From SM23-32 sp964434535 (GTDB lineage: Bacteria > Planctomycetota > Brocadiia > SM23-32), in NCBI GenBank assembly GCA_964434535.1, contig CAYSWA010000019.1:1-48424 (forward strand): 48,424 nucleotides of DNA, given 5' to 3'. Both the position numbers and the translations under genes were made by a program. The notes under the pieces are model-generated. The model was not told the DNA's origin and made no database searches. It was given only the letters and a program-made list of their open reading frames with translations. Numbering within the stretch: the first letter of the stretch is position 1; each line of letters starts with the position of its first letter. This document shows positions 18,225 through 27,136 of the stretch, in pieces.

Positions 18225-19172
18225 ATGGCCGAGCCCCTCAGCCGCAAGCCCAGGGCCATCGGGGGGCTGCTTGCGGCCGTTGTCGGCGACGCGCTCGGCC
18301 TGCCGTATGAGGGGACCCCCCGCCGGTGGCTCGACCGCAACCCCGCCGAGGGCATGACCGGCGGCGGGCCGCACGGCCGCCCCGCCGGCTGCTGGTCCGA
18401 CGACGGCTCCCTGCTGCTGTGCCTGACCGACAGCCTCTGCCGGGGCTTCGAGCCCGGCGACGTGGCCGCCCGCTTCCTGCGCTGGTGGCACTGCGGCCTC
18501 TGGACGCCCGCGGGGCATGCCTTCGGCTACGGCGCCACCACGGCCGCCGCCATGCAGCGCCTGGCCGGGGGCGCCTCGCACGCCGAGTCCGGCGAGGACA
18601 GCGAGTGGTCCAACGGCAACGGCTCGCTGATGCGCACCCTCCCGCTGGCCATCTACTTCTCGCGCGAGCGCGAGCGGATGCTGCGGGCCGCGCACCAGGT
18701 CTCGGCCATCACCCATGCCCATCCCCGCGCCCAGATGTGCTGCGGGCTCTACTGCCTGGTCGCCCGGCGGCTGCTGCGCGGCGAGGAGCCGGCCGAGGCC
18801 GTCGAGGGCGCCGTCGCCTTCGGGCGGGACTACTACGCCCGCCCCCCGTTCGCGGCGGAGCTGCGGCACCTGGAGACGGTCCTCTCCCTGGAGGTGCTCG
18901 GCCTCAGCCGGTTCCAGGTTCCCTCCGGCGGCTACGTGGTGGAGACGCTGGAGGCGGCCCTTTGGAGCCTCGCCCGCGCGAAGTCCCTCAAGCACGCCCT
19001 GCTGATCGCCGTCAACCTCGGCGGCGACACCGACACGGTCGGCTGCGTGACCGGCGGGCTCGCCGGGCTACGCTACGGGCGGGACGCGATACCCGCCGAG
19101 TGGCTCGCCGCCCTCCCCCGCCGCCGTGCCGTCGAGGCCCTCTGCGAGCGGTTCTGGAACTCGCTCAGGTAG
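18225..19172 (+). CDS. ADP-ribosylglycohydrolase family protein
   Basis: A 315-residue all-helical DraG-like protein that would remove ADP-ribose from a protein or small molecule using two metal ions. The N-terminal motif GGLLAAVVGDALGLPYEG is followed by the metal-site motif CWSDDGSLLL, where the third residue of the usual D-D-T is Gly, then HAHPRAQMCC and the C-terminal metal motif NLGGDTDTVGCVTGGLAG. It starts 30 nt after rho. Its last 8 nt overlap the convergent P-type ATPase gene. A second, distant family member is at 26037-27095. The substrate is unknown. Confidence 0.88.
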   Translation: MAEPLSRKPRAIGGLLAAVVGDALGLPYEGTPRRWLDRNPAEGMTGGGPHGRPAGCWSDDGSLLLCLTDSLCRGFEPGDVAARFLRWWHCGLWTPAGHAFGYGATTAAAMQRLAGGASHAESGEDSEWSNGNGSLMRTLPLAIYFSRERERMLRAAHQVSAITHAHPRAQMCCGLYCLVARRLLRGEEPAEAVEGAVAFGRDYYARPPFAAELRHLETVLSLEVLGLSRFQVPSGGYVVETLEAALWSLARAKSLKHALLIAVNLGGDTDTVGCVTGGLAGLRYGRDAIPAEWLAALPRRRAVEALCERFWNSLR

Positions 19173-21924
19173 AGGTCCACTCGCGCGCCCGGCGCGCCAT
19201 CTGTCCCACCACCAGGGGCAGCAGCGCAAGTCCGAAGATGAGCGCCCAGTCGACCGGCGCCGGCGCCGCGGTCTTCAGCACCGTCTTCAGGCCCGGCAGG
19301 TAGACGGCCGCGAGCTGGAGCCCCACCGTCAGCACCACCGCCCCGATCACGTAGCGGTTGGAGAGCCACTGCCCCCAGCGCAAAGCCTTGCCCTCCTTGC
19401 GCGAGTTGAACACATGGAAGAGCTGCGAGAGGGCGATGGTCATGAAGGCCATCGTGGTGGCGGGGTCCACCTCGTCCGTGCGCTCGTAGCCGCGCACGTA
19501 GCGCCCGACCAGGAACGCCCCCAGCGTGGCGGCCGTGATCAGCAGAGCGTAGCCGCCGATCGAGCGCACCGTCGAGGGGTCGAGCAGCGAGGCGTCGGGC
19601 GGGCGCGGCGCGCGGCCCATGATGTCCTCCTCGCCCGGCTCCATGGCGAGCGCCAGCGCGGGGAAGACGTCGGTGATCATGTTCAGCCACAGGATCTGCA
19701 GCGGCAGCAGCGGCAGCGGCTGCCCCAGCAGCGAGGCGAAGAGCATCGTCAGTATCTCGCTCAGGTTGCAACTGAACAGGTAGTGGATGAACTTCTTGAT
19801 GTTGGCGTAGATGATGCGCCCCTGGTGGACGGCCGCGCCGACGGTGACGAAGCGGTCGTCCAGCAGCAGCATGTCGGCGGTCTCCTTCGCCACGTCGGTG
19901 CCCTTGATGCCCATGGCCACGCCGATGTCGGCGCCTTTGAGCGCCACGGCGTCGTTGACGCCGTCGCCGAGCATGGCCACGATCTCGCCCCGGCGCTGGA
20001 GCGCCTCCAGGATGTCCACCTTCTGCTCGGGGTTCACGCGGGCGAAGACCTTGACCTCTTCGAGGCGCTCGGCCAGCTCGCCGGCGCTCAGCTCGGCCAG
20101 CTCGCGCCCGGTCAGGACCGGCGCGTCGGGCGGGGCGATGCCCAGCTCCTCGGCGATGTTGCGCGCCGTGGCCGGCTGGTCGCCGGTGATCATGACGGTC
20201 TCGATGCCGGCGCGGGTGAGCATGTCCACCGTCTCGCCCACCTCCTCGCGGGGCGGGTCGGCCATGCCGGCCAGCCCGATCCAGGTCAGCTCGCGGTAGG
20301 CCGCCTCGGCGTCCTTTGGCGGCTCGGAGACCGGGCGGCAGGCCACGGCGAGCACGCGAAGGCCGTCGCCGGCCATCTCCTCGTTCTCCTCCAGGAACCG
20401 CCGCCGCCGCTCCTCGTCCAGCTCCTCCACGCCCTCCTCGGTCATCACGCGAACGCATCGCTCGGCCACCACCTCGGGCGAGCCCTTCACGCAGAGCACG
20501 CGCCCCTCGCCGGGCCGCAGGCGCTCGTCGAGGCCCTCGTTGACCGTCGCCATCATCTTGGTGCTGCTGGAGAAGGCGAACTCGCGCAACTCCTCGTGCT
20601 CGTGGCGCAGCTCGTCGGCGTCGAGGCCTGCCTTGGCCGCGGCGACCACGAGGGCGCCTTCGGTCGGGTCGCCGGAGATGTCCCACTGCCCCTCCTCGTC
20701 GCGCGCGAGCCCGGCGTTGTTGCACAGGGCGCCGACCACGAGCAGCGCGTGCAGCAGCGGCTCTTGTTGCGCGTCCACCCCTGCGCCGTCCTCCTCGAAG
20801 CGGCCCTCGGGCTCGTAGCCGCCTCCGCTGACGCGCAGCTCCCGCCCCGGCAGCGCGATGCGGGTGACCGTCATCTCGCTGCGGGTCAGCGTGCCGGTCT
20901 TGTCGGTGCAGACGCAGGTGGCGCTGCCGAGCGTCTCCACGGCCGGCAGGCGGCGGATCAGGGCATTGCGCCGGGCCATGCGGCGCATACCGACCGCCAG
21001 GGTGATGGTCGCCACGGCGGGGAGCCCCTCCGGCACGGCGGCGACGGCCAGGGCGATGGCGGCCTTGATCATCAGCCCCGCCTCGGTCCCCTGCGCGATG
21101 CCGGCCACGGCCACCACCACGGCCACGCCGAGGCAGAAGACGATCAACCGCCGCCCCATCCGCGCCAGCCGCTTCTCCAGCGGGGTCTCCACCTCTTCGG
21201 TCTCGCTGACCAGCTCGCTGACGCGGCCGATCTCGGTCGCCATGCCCGTGCCCGTCACCAGCGCCCGCCCGTTGCCGCTGACCACGCTGGTGCCCTTGTG
21301 CACCATGTTGGCCCGGTCGGCCAGGGGCGTCCGCTCGTCCGCCAGCGCCTCGGCCTGCTTGTGGACGGGCATCGACTCGCCGGTCAGGGCCGATTCGTTG
21401 ACCCGCAGCTCGGCCGACTCCAGCACCCGCGCGTCGGCCACCACGGCGTCGCCCTCCTGGAGGATCAGCACGTCGCCGGGCACCACGTCGGTAGCGCTGA
21501 TCGCCTTCCGCTCGCCGCCGCGCAGGGCCACGGCCTCCGGCGCGCCGAGCTTCTGGAGCGCCTCCATCGCCCGCGCCGCGCGATACTCGGTGAAGAACCC
21601 GATGCCCGCGTTGAGCAGGATGACGACGACGATGCTGATGCCCTCCAGATTCTCCCCGAGGCCGAAGCTGATGATGGCGGCCGCCACCAACAGGCCGACC
21701 ACCAGGCTCTTGAACTGGGCCAGCAGCACGCGCCACCAGGGGACCCGGCGGGCCTCGCGCAGCCGGTTCGCGCCGTAGCGCTGGAGACGGCGGCGCGCCT
21801 CCCTCTCGCCGAGTCCCTCGGCCGGGTCGGCCTGGAGGGCCTCGGCGGCCTCCTCGGCCTCCATCGCGTGCCACGGCCGACGGAGCTGCTCGCGCAGATC
21901 CGCGCTGGAGGTCTGTTCGCTCAA
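19165..21924 (-). CDS. Cation-transporting P-type ATPase (P2, Ca2+/Mg2+-like)
   Basis: A 919-residue P2-type ATPase. It has an N-terminal cation-ATPase domain, actuator motif NESALTGES, phosphorylation site CTDKTGTLT (Asp341), KGSPEVV in the nucleotide domain, MITGDQPATA and MLGDGVNDAVALKGADIG. M4 carries AVPEGLP and M6 NMITDVFPALAL, the ion-site residues of SERCA/PMR1-type pumps; about ten TM helices are expected. Initiation is at TTG 21924, with GAAGGAG 7 nt upstream. It probably exports Ca2+ or another divalent ion; selectivity is inferred from the M4/M6 motifs only. The 3' end overlaps the convergent ADP-ribosylglycohydrolase gene by 8 nt. Confidence 0.94.
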   Translation of the reverse strand: MSEQTSSADLREQLRRPWHAMEAEEAAEALQADPAEGLGEREARRRLQRYGANRLREARRVPWWRVLLAQFKSLVVGLLVAAAIISFGLGENLEGISIVVVILLNAGIGFFTEYRAARAMEALQKLGAPEAVALRGGERKAISATDVVPGDVLILQEGDAVVADARVLESAELRVNESALTGESMPVHKQAEALADERTPLADRANMVHKGTSVVSGNGRALVTGTGMATEIGRVSELVSETEEVETPLEKRLARMGRRLIVFCLGVAVVVAVAGIAQGTEAGLMIKAAIALAVAAVPEGLPAVATITLAVGMRRMARRNALIRRLPAVETLGSATCVCTDKTGTLTRSEMTVTRIALPGRELRVSGGGYEPEGRFEEDGAGVDAQQEPLLHALLVVGALCNNAGLARDEEGQWDISGDPTEGALVVAAAKAGLDADELRHEHEELREFAFSSSTKMMATVNEGLDERLRPGEGRVLCVKGSPEVVAERCVRVMTEEGVEELDEERRRRFLEENEEMAGDGLRVLAVACRPVSEPPKDAEAAYRELTWIGLAGMADPPREEVGETVDMLTRAGIETVMITGDQPATARNIAEELGIAPPDAPVLTGRELAELSAGELAERLEEVKVFARVNPEQKVDILEALQRRGEIVAMLGDGVNDAVALKGADIGVAMGIKGTDVAKETADMLLLDDRFVTVGAAVHQGRIIYANIKKFIHYLFSCNLSEILTMLFASLLGQPLPLLPLQILWLNMITDVFPALALAMEPGEEDIMGRAPRPPDASLLDPSTVRSIGGYALLITAATLGAFLVGRYVRGYERTDEVDPATTMAFMTIALSQLFHVFNSRKEGKALRWGQWLSNRYVIGAVVLTVGLQLAAVYLPGLKTVLKTAAPAPVDWALIFGLALLPLVVGQMARRAREWTST

Positions 21925-21971
21925 GCCGGGGCTCCTTCGACAGGGCGGGGCGCTCTTGGTCGTCCCTGAAC

Positions 21972-22001
21972 AAGGTATCTGACGGCGGCCCGACGTGACA
22001 A
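21972..22001 (-). promoter_or_regulatory. Possible promoter for the P-type ATPase
   Basis: Leftward TTGTCA (22001-21996), 18 nt, TACCTT (21977-21972), 48 nt before the TTG start codon. Confidence 0.4.
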
Positions 22002-22037
22002 CCGCAAGGCCGCCGGTTGCCGCGCGCTCCGGCCGCG

Positions 22038-22043
22038 CGTATA
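22038..22043 (+). promoter_or_regulatory. Possible -10 for the amidohydrolase gene
   Basis: TATACT lies 37 nt before the ATG. The best -35 candidate, TTGCCG (22017-22022), has only a 15 nt spacer, so the assignment is tentative. Confidence 0.3.
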
Positions 22044-22079
22044 CTCGCGCCCGTTCCCCCCGAACCGGAGGACCACCGC

Positions 22080-22835
22080 ATGATCATCGACGCCGACTGC
22101 CACATCTCCCCCCTCAGCGACGGGCTGGCCATCACCGTCGACGAGCTGATCCCGATGCTCGACGAGAACGGGGTGGACCGCGCGCTCTGCTGGCTCAAGC
22201 CGCCGTATACCCGCCTGATCGAGGAGCACAACCGCGCCGTCCACGAGGCGCAGCAGCGCTTCCCCGACCGCGTGATCGGTTTCGGGTGGGCCAACCCCCG
22301 CCTGGGCGTGGACAACGCCCTCGCCGCCGTGCGCACGTGCCTGGAGGACTACGGCTTCCCCGGCGTGAAGCTGAACGGGGCGCAGGACGAGTACTTCATC
22401 GACGACGAGCAGATCGCTCTGCCCGTCATCGAGGAGGTAGCCGGGGCTGGCGCGGCGCTCGCCTTCCACTGCGGCGCGGACGCCTACGAGCGCACCCACC
22501 CCTTCCGCATCGCGAAGGTCGCCGCCCGCTTCCCCGACACGCCGATCCTGCTGGCGCACATGGGCGGCGTCGGCGTGCCCTCGCTCCACGAGGCCGCCAT
22601 CGAGCTCGCCCGGCAGCACCAGAACATGCACTTTATCGGGAGCGCCGCCGAGTCGAAGGCGATCCTCGCCGCCGTCGAGCAGATCGGCCCGGAGCGCGTC
22701 TCGTTCGGCAGCGACACGCCCTTCGGGCTCATGCACGTGGAGCTGGCCCGCTACGAGGCCCTGCTGCGGGACCTGGACGAGGCCGACCGCGCGCTGGTCA
22801 TGGGCGGCAGCATCGCGCGCGTCCTCGGCGTCTGA
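22080..22835 (+). CDS. Amidohydrolase (metal-dependent TIM-barrel hydrolase, COG2159-like)
   Basis: A 251-residue barrel enzyme of the amidohydrolase-2 type. The N-terminal strand MIIDADCHISP has Asp where the first His of H-x-H is usual, a common variant in this group. Later metal or catalytic positions are His in LAFHCGADAY, His in ILLAHMGGVG and Asp in FGSDTPFG. Short barrels of this type hydrolyse or decarboxylate small carbonyl compounds; the substrate is unknown. ATG 22080 has CGGAGG about 8 nt upstream. The GH30-like gene begins 36 nt downstream, so the two are likely cotranscribed. Confidence 0.87.
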   Translation: MIIDADCHISPLSDGLAITVDELIPMLDENGVDRALCWLKPPYTRLIEEHNRAVHEAQQRFPDRVIGFGWANPRLGVDNALAAVRTCLEDYGFPGVKLNGAQDEYFIDDEQIALPVIEEVAGAGAALAFHCGADAYERTHPFRIAKVAARFPDTPILLAHMGGVGVPSLHEAAIELARQHQNMHFIGSAAESKAILAAVEQIGPERVSFGSDTPFGLMHVELARYEALLRDLDEADRALVMGGSIARVLGV

Positions 22836-22870
22836 CACCCACGATCACCGGATCCGAGAAGGAGGCAAGA

Positions 22871-24244
22871 TTGGCCCCGAAACGCGAAGCGCGGGTTGAC
22901 TTCGGCCGCACGTTGCGCGACTGGGACGGCTTCGGCGTCAACTACGTCGAGATGTCGCACAGCCGCGACGGCGCCTACGAGGACTACGGCTCCTTCGGCC
23001 TGATCGGCGCCGAGGAGCGCGAGAGGGCCCTGGAGCTGGTCTTCGGCCCCGACGGGCTCCGCCCGGGGCTGGTGAAGATGTTCCTCAATCCCTACCTGCT
23101 CGACGAGCCGCCCACGGCCGAGGGGCTCGACGTCGGCGCCTTCCGGCTGGACGACTACATGCCGCGCATCGTCGAGTTCGCTCAGGAAGGGATTCGGCGC
23201 ACGGCCGAGCGTGGCGCCCGGCTGCGCTTCTACTGCGGCCACTACGGCCCGCCGGCCTGGGCCACGCAACAGAAGGTCGTGCGCGGGCGCGACCTGGACC
23301 CGGCGATGAAGGAGCCGCTCGCCGTCTACCTGATCGGCTGCTGCAAGGCACTGCGCGAGCGCGCGGGCATCCCCGTCGAGGCGCTCGGCCTGCACAACGA
23401 GGGCGAGGCGGTCGGCCGCTGGCCGGACTCGCCGGAGCACGACTTCAACATGTGGTGGCCGCCGGAGCAGGTCGCCGAGTTCCTGCGCATCATGGGGCCG
23501 CTGAAGGAGAAGCTCGGCCTGCCTGCGCTGAAGCAGGCGCCCGGCGAGACGACGCTCTGGCGCGACCTGCGGCCCTACGCCGAGGCGATCGCCGCCGATC
23601 CGGTCGCACTGGCCAACATCGGCCTGATCACAAGCCACGGCTTCGGAGGAGTTTACGACCCCTGCGGAGTCGACCTGCTGCGCGAGGCCCGGCCGGACCT
23701 CCACGCCTGGACCACCTCCACGAGCTGGCTCAAGGAGGGCGGGACGGGCTTCGCCGCCGACTTCTGCGACGAGCTCTACAAGGTCAAGCTGAACGGGCTG
23801 ATCCCCTGGGCGATCATCCAGCGCGCGGGCTACTGGCCCGGCGGCGACCCCAACCCCAACCCGCCCCTGCTGGTGAGCGAGGAGGACGGCGAGTGGCGCC
23901 TCACCGTGCGCGCTCCCTACCACTACTACAAGCAGGTCAGCCGCGCCGGCCAACCCGGCACGGCCGTGGCGCACGCCGAGGCCGACGCGGAGGAGCTGCG
24001 TTTGCTCGCCTTCGCCGACAACGGCTCGGGCCACGGGAATGCCCTGGTCGTCGTCCATCGCGCCCCGCACGAGGCCGAGCTGGAGATAGGGGTGGCCGGC
24101 GCCGAGGGCCCGTTCCACGCCTATCGGACGACGCCCGAGGAGGAGTTCGCGCCGGCCGGCGAGTTCGCCCCCGCCGGAGGCACGATCGCCTACACGGCCC
24201 CGCCCGAGTCCGTCACCACATTCTTCACCGAGCCGCAGCCGTAG
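22871..24244 (+). CDS. Clan GH-A glycoside hydrolase (GH30-like)
   Basis: A 457-residue protein with a (beta/alpha)8 barrel and a C-terminal beta-sandwich. WDGFGVNYVEMSHSRDG resembles the GH30 N-terminal strand, followed by YCGHYGPPAW, the acid/base motif GLHNEGEAVG (Glu177) and a probable nucleophile Glu289 in TSWLKEGG. The C-terminal half (RAPYHYYKQVSRAGQPGT) is typical of GH30 relatives, where the barrel is packed against beta strands. It lacks a signal peptide. The frame is open far upstream, but TTG 22871 with AGAAGGAGG 5 nt before it fits the first conserved residues. The substrate is probably a beta-glycoside. Confidence 0.8.
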   Translation: MAPKREARVDFGRTLRDWDGFGVNYVEMSHSRDGAYEDYGSFGLIGAEERERALELVFGPDGLRPGLVKMFLNPYLLDEPPTAEGLDVGAFRLDDYMPRIVEFAQEGIRRTAERGARLRFYCGHYGPPAWATQQKVVRGRDLDPAMKEPLAVYLIGCCKALRERAGIPVEALGLHNEGEAVGRWPDSPEHDFNMWWPPEQVAEFLRIMGPLKEKLGLPALKQAPGETTLWRDLRPYAEAIAADPVALANIGLITSHGFGGVYDPCGVDLLREARPDLHAWTTSTSWLKEGGTGFAADFCDELYKVKLNGLIPWAIIQRAGYWPGGDPNPNPPLLVSEEDGEWRLTVRAPYHYYKQVSRAGQPGTAVAHAEADAEELRLLAFADNGSGHGNALVVVHRAPHEAELEIGVAGAEGPFHAYRTTPEEEFAPAGEFAPAGGTIAYTAPPESVTTFFTEPQP

Positions 24245-24317
24245 GCCGGCGCGGCAAGGCGAAGTGGGCCTATCGGTTCGCCGTTGCCGTTCTCCGTGTC
24301 TGCGTGGTGGACTACGG
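24245..24317. repeat. Intergenic repeat word between convergent genes
   Basis: The short gap between the convergent GH30-like and MFS genes contains CTCCGTGTCTGCGTGGTG (24293-24310). It matches 17 of 18 bases with an inverted copy near 44682-44699. A GTTCGCCGTTGCCGTTCTCC lead-in precedes it. Confidence 0.5.
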
Positions 24318-25559
24318 TCATGCGGCGGCACGGTCCCGGTGCCAGACCAGGGCCATCACGGCCACGCCGAGGCCGACCAGCAGCGCGCTGAGCACGAAGA
24401 CGTAACGCATGGCGAACAGGCGCGCGTCCACCACGGCGATCACCAGCCCCACCATCAGCACCCAGCGTATGCCCCAGAGCGTGAAGTGCAGGCCCATGCC
24501 GCGGATAGTCTCCGACGATTCGGTGAAGTGCATCACGACGGGGAAGAAGGCGATCAGGTTCCCCGCCCCGAAGAGCCCGCCGGCGGCCATCAGCGCCAGG
24601 AAGACCGGCCAGGAGCCCGCGAAGAACATCCCGGTGAACATGGCGCATACCAGCAGCCAGGAGATGACCACGGTAAGCGGCGCGCCGAAGCGGTCCATGA
24701 ACGCGCCCCAGAAGTAGAAGCTGACCAGCATGGCGCCCATGTTCGCCGCCCGGGCCAGGCCCCACTGCTGGGTGGTTAGCGAGAGCTCGTCGCGGGCGAA
24801 GATCGGCAGCACGTTGCCGAAGGCGACGCCCCCGCAGGCGGTGATGAAGTAGCCGATGAGGAAAGCGAGCAGCGTGCGGTTCGCCAGCGTGGCCCGCAGG
24901 GAATGGCCGACCTGGCGGGCGGGGCTCTGCGGCGGGTCGCCCGAGGCGCTGTGGTCGCCCCGGCTGCCCTTGATGCCGCGGAAGAGGAGCCCGCCGAGCA
25001 ACAGGCAGATCCCGCCCGCCGGGAAGACGACGCGGTAGAGCGAGATGTCCGCCCGCAGCAGCCAGCCGACCACGATCAGGCAGGCCATGCGCGCCAGCAT
25101 CGAGGCGGTGTTGGGCAGGCTCAGCAGCTTGCCGCGCCAGCGGTCCGGGTAGATCTGGCGCAGGGCGACGCCGAGGGTCGGCCGCGAGACGGTCACCAGG
25201 AGCATGCCGGCGGTCAGCACCGCCACCAGGGGCCAGCGCTCGCGCGCAAGCCCGCTGAAGACTATCAGCAGCCCGCCGAGCCCGAGCAGCAGCCCGGTGA
25301 GGCGCACGGGGTTGCGCCGCTGCACGAACGGCACCCACGCCACGGCGAAGACCAGCGGGACGGCCTGCCCCAGGTTGACCAGCAGCGACTGGAGGGCCGA
25401 GCCGCCGAGCTGGCGGATGACGAACGGCCCCTGCCCCATGATGATGGCAAAGAACAGGCCGTAGCAGGCCCAGCTCGCGGTGTGGCGGTAGCCGCGCCGG
25501 CGGTACGCGGGCGGCACCGACCCCAGCGGTCTCAGGCCCCCTCTGGCCCCGTCAGCCAT
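24318..25559 (-). CDS. Major facilitator superfamily transporter
   Basis: A 413-residue polytopic protein with about 11-12 hydrophobic helices in two halves separated by a hydrophilic loop near residues 195-215 (RGIKGSRGDHSASGDPPQ). The TM3-like LVTVSRPTLGVALRQIYPDRWRGK stretch fits the MFS loop 2-3 region in degenerate form. It is the last gene of the leftward run from 30494, 18 nt after the PPC gene. Because the run contains glycosidases, a sugar or oligosaccharide importer is a reasonable inference; nothing in the sequence fixes the substrate. Confidence 0.85.
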   Translation of the reverse strand: MADGARGGLRPLGSVPPAYRRRGYRHTASWACYGLFFAIIMGQGPFVIRQLGGSALQSLLVNLGQAVPLVFAVAWVPFVQRRNPVRLTGLLLGLGGLLIVFSGLARERWPLVAVLTAGMLLVTVSRPTLGVALRQIYPDRWRGKLLSLPNTASMLARMACLIVVGWLLRADISLYRVVFPAGGICLLLGGLLFRGIKGSRGDHSASGDPPQSPARQVGHSLRATLANRTLLAFLIGYFITACGGVAFGNVLPIFARDELSLTTQQWGLARAANMGAMLVSFYFWGAFMDRFGAPLTVVISWLLVCAMFTGMFFAGSWPVFLALMAAGGLFGAGNLIAFFPVVMHFTESSETIRGMGLHFTLWGIRWVLMVGLVIAVVDARLFAMRYVFVLSALLVGLGVAVMALVWHRDRAAA

Positions 25560-25577
25560 GCCCCCGATGGCGTCCTC

Positions 25578-26012
25578 TCACGTAGCCGTCAGGCGCGGCG
25601 TGCCATGCTCCGGATGGCGGTCGCGCTCCAGGTGGCGGCCGGCGAACTTGGCGATGACGACCTCGGCCAGGTAGAGCACGCGGCAGCCCGGCTCGAGGTG
25701 ACCGGCGAAGAGCTCCTCGCCCCGCAGCGCCATCGTGCAGTGCATGTGCGGCGCGTAGTTGGCGATGATGCCGTCCACCGAGCAAAGCTCGACCGGCCCC
25801 TCGATGGTGACGAACTTGTCCTCGGCGGGGAAATCCGTGTGCACGATGTGGTGGATGCGCGCCTGGTCGAACGTGCCGATCCCGCTCAGGATAGCGCCGC
25901 TGCGGATGCCCCGCTCGCGGGCGGCGCGCTCGATGCACTCGTGGAAGTCGTCGCCGCGCTCCATGTAAACGCAGACGATCTCCTGCACGACGATGCCGTC
26001 GATGATGTCCAT
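25578..26012 (-). CDS. PPC/DUF296-domain protein
   Basis: A 144-residue single-domain protein of the PPC (plant and prokaryote conserved, DUF296) family, which forms trimers and in archaea and bacteria is found alone. Seen: VYMERGDDFHECIERAARERGI, SGAILSGIGTFDQARIHH, metal-like His in PHMHCTMALRG, and the signature GHLEPGCRVLYLAEVVI. A strong ribosome site (GGGAGGGAAGGG) precedes the ATG. In plants the domain accompanies AT-hooks; there is none here, so DNA binding should not be assumed. It sits between an ADP-ribosylglycohydrolase and a transporter gene. Confidence 0.88.
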   Translation of the reverse strand: MDIIDGIVVQEIVCVYMERGDDFHECIERAARERGIRSGAILSGIGTFDQARIHHIVHTDFPAEDKFVTIEGPVELCSVDGIIANYAPHMHCTMALRGEELFAGHLEPGCRVLYLAEVVIAKFAGRHLERDRHPEHGTPRLTAT

Positions 26013-26036
26013 GCCCTTCCCTCCCGGCCGGGCGCC

Positions 26037-27095
26037 TCAGAGCGCCTCGCCCAGCCGTCTGGCGTAGTCTTCCGTGCGGCGCTGCTCCCTGCGCAGGCCG
26101 TCCAGCACGACCCGGGCCATCTCGGCGACGTCGAGCCGCAGGCAGGTGTGGGGGTTGGCCTGCGTGGCGCGGTCGAGCTGCTCGATCCACTCGGCCGGGA
26201 TGCCCTCCGCCCCGGAGACGGCCCCGGCGATGCCCCCGGCGACGGCGGCCAGGCAGTCGGTGTCGCGCCCGAAGTTGACGGCCGTCACCAGCGTCTCGCG
26301 CACGTCGGCGCCGGTCGCCCTCACCAGGGCCAGGGCCTTGCAGACGATCTCGTTCGCATGGCTCATCGCGTAGGCGACGCCGATGCCCGAGTAGTGCTGC
26401 TCGAAGTCCTCGCGCATCGCCAGGGCCTCGCCGGCCCGTTCGGCGATGCTGAGCGCTCGCTCGATCTCGCGGCGCACGTCCCCGTCCGCGAAGGGCATGG
26501 CGGCCTGGAGCGCGCCTTCGAAGCCGACCTCGGGGGCGCAGGCGGCGGCGATGACGGCGCCCACCAGGCCGGCCCACTCCAGGCCGCTGCCCAGCGGCGG
26601 CTGGAGCACCAGGCCCACCTCGTGCACGTCGCGCCACGCCTGCACCGGCTCCATAGCGTTGATCAGCCCGATCGGATGGCAGGAGCGCGCCAGCGAGATC
26701 AGGTTCGCATACGGGCTGAAGCTGCCGAGCCGAACGGGGGGCACTCCGGCCTTGGCCAGCCGGATCAGCCGGCGGTCGAACGGCTCCATACACCAATCGG
26801 CATGTTCGGCGTCGACCTCCTCGCGCCAGACGGCGGCGACGTGGTCGGGGCCGATGCGCCCGCCGGCGCGGCGGATGGCCCGCAGCAAGACGCGCTGCCG
26901 CTCGATGCCGTCCTCGGTGGTGCCGGGCATCCGCTGCCAGCCGTTGCCGTAGTGCTCGTAGGGCAGGAATCGGTCCAGCAGGCCGTAGTGCTTCTCGACG
27001 CGGCGCCAGTCCCAGCCCTCGACTGCGGCGCCCATGGCCGAGCCGATCTGGCTGGCGGCCAGGCAGCCGAGCACCTTGTCGGCAAGCACGCTCAT
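26037..27095 (-). CDS. ADP-ribosylglycohydrolase family protein (second copy)
   Basis: A 352-residue DraG-superfamily protein distant from the one at 18225. N-terminal ADKVLGCLAASQIGSAMGAAVEG is followed by the first metal motif in variant form, TTEDGIERQ (Glu-Asp-Gly instead of Asp-Asp-Thr). The C-terminal motif VNFGRDTDCLAAVAGGIAGA is intact. This T-E-D-G form occurs in planctomycete and Lentisphaera proteins located near sugar genes, by my recollection. AGAGGAG precedes the ATG. It lies 41 nt after the GH50-like gene and 24 nt before PPC. It may cleave a nucleoside- or sugar-like N-glycoside rather than a protein modification; this is inference. Confidence 0.85.
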   Translation of the reverse strand: MSVLADKVLGCLAASQIGSAMGAAVEGWDWRRVEKHYGLLDRFLPYEHYGNGWQRMPGTTEDGIERQRVLLRAIRRAGGRIGPDHVAAVWREEVDAEHADWCMEPFDRRLIRLAKAGVPPVRLGSFSPYANLISLARSCHPIGLINAMEPVQAWRDVHEVGLVLQPPLGSGLEWAGLVGAVIAAACAPEVGFEGALQAAMPFADGDVRREIERALSIAERAGEALAMREDFEQHYSGIGVAYAMSHANEIVCKALALVRATGADVRETLVTAVNFGRDTDCLAAVAGGIAGAVSGAEGIPAEWIEQLDRATQANPHTCLRLDVAEMARVVLDGLRREQRRTEDYARRLGEAL

Positions 27096-27136
27096 CGTCG
27101 TCTCCTCTGCAGCGGGCGCTCGGGGCTCCGCCGCCC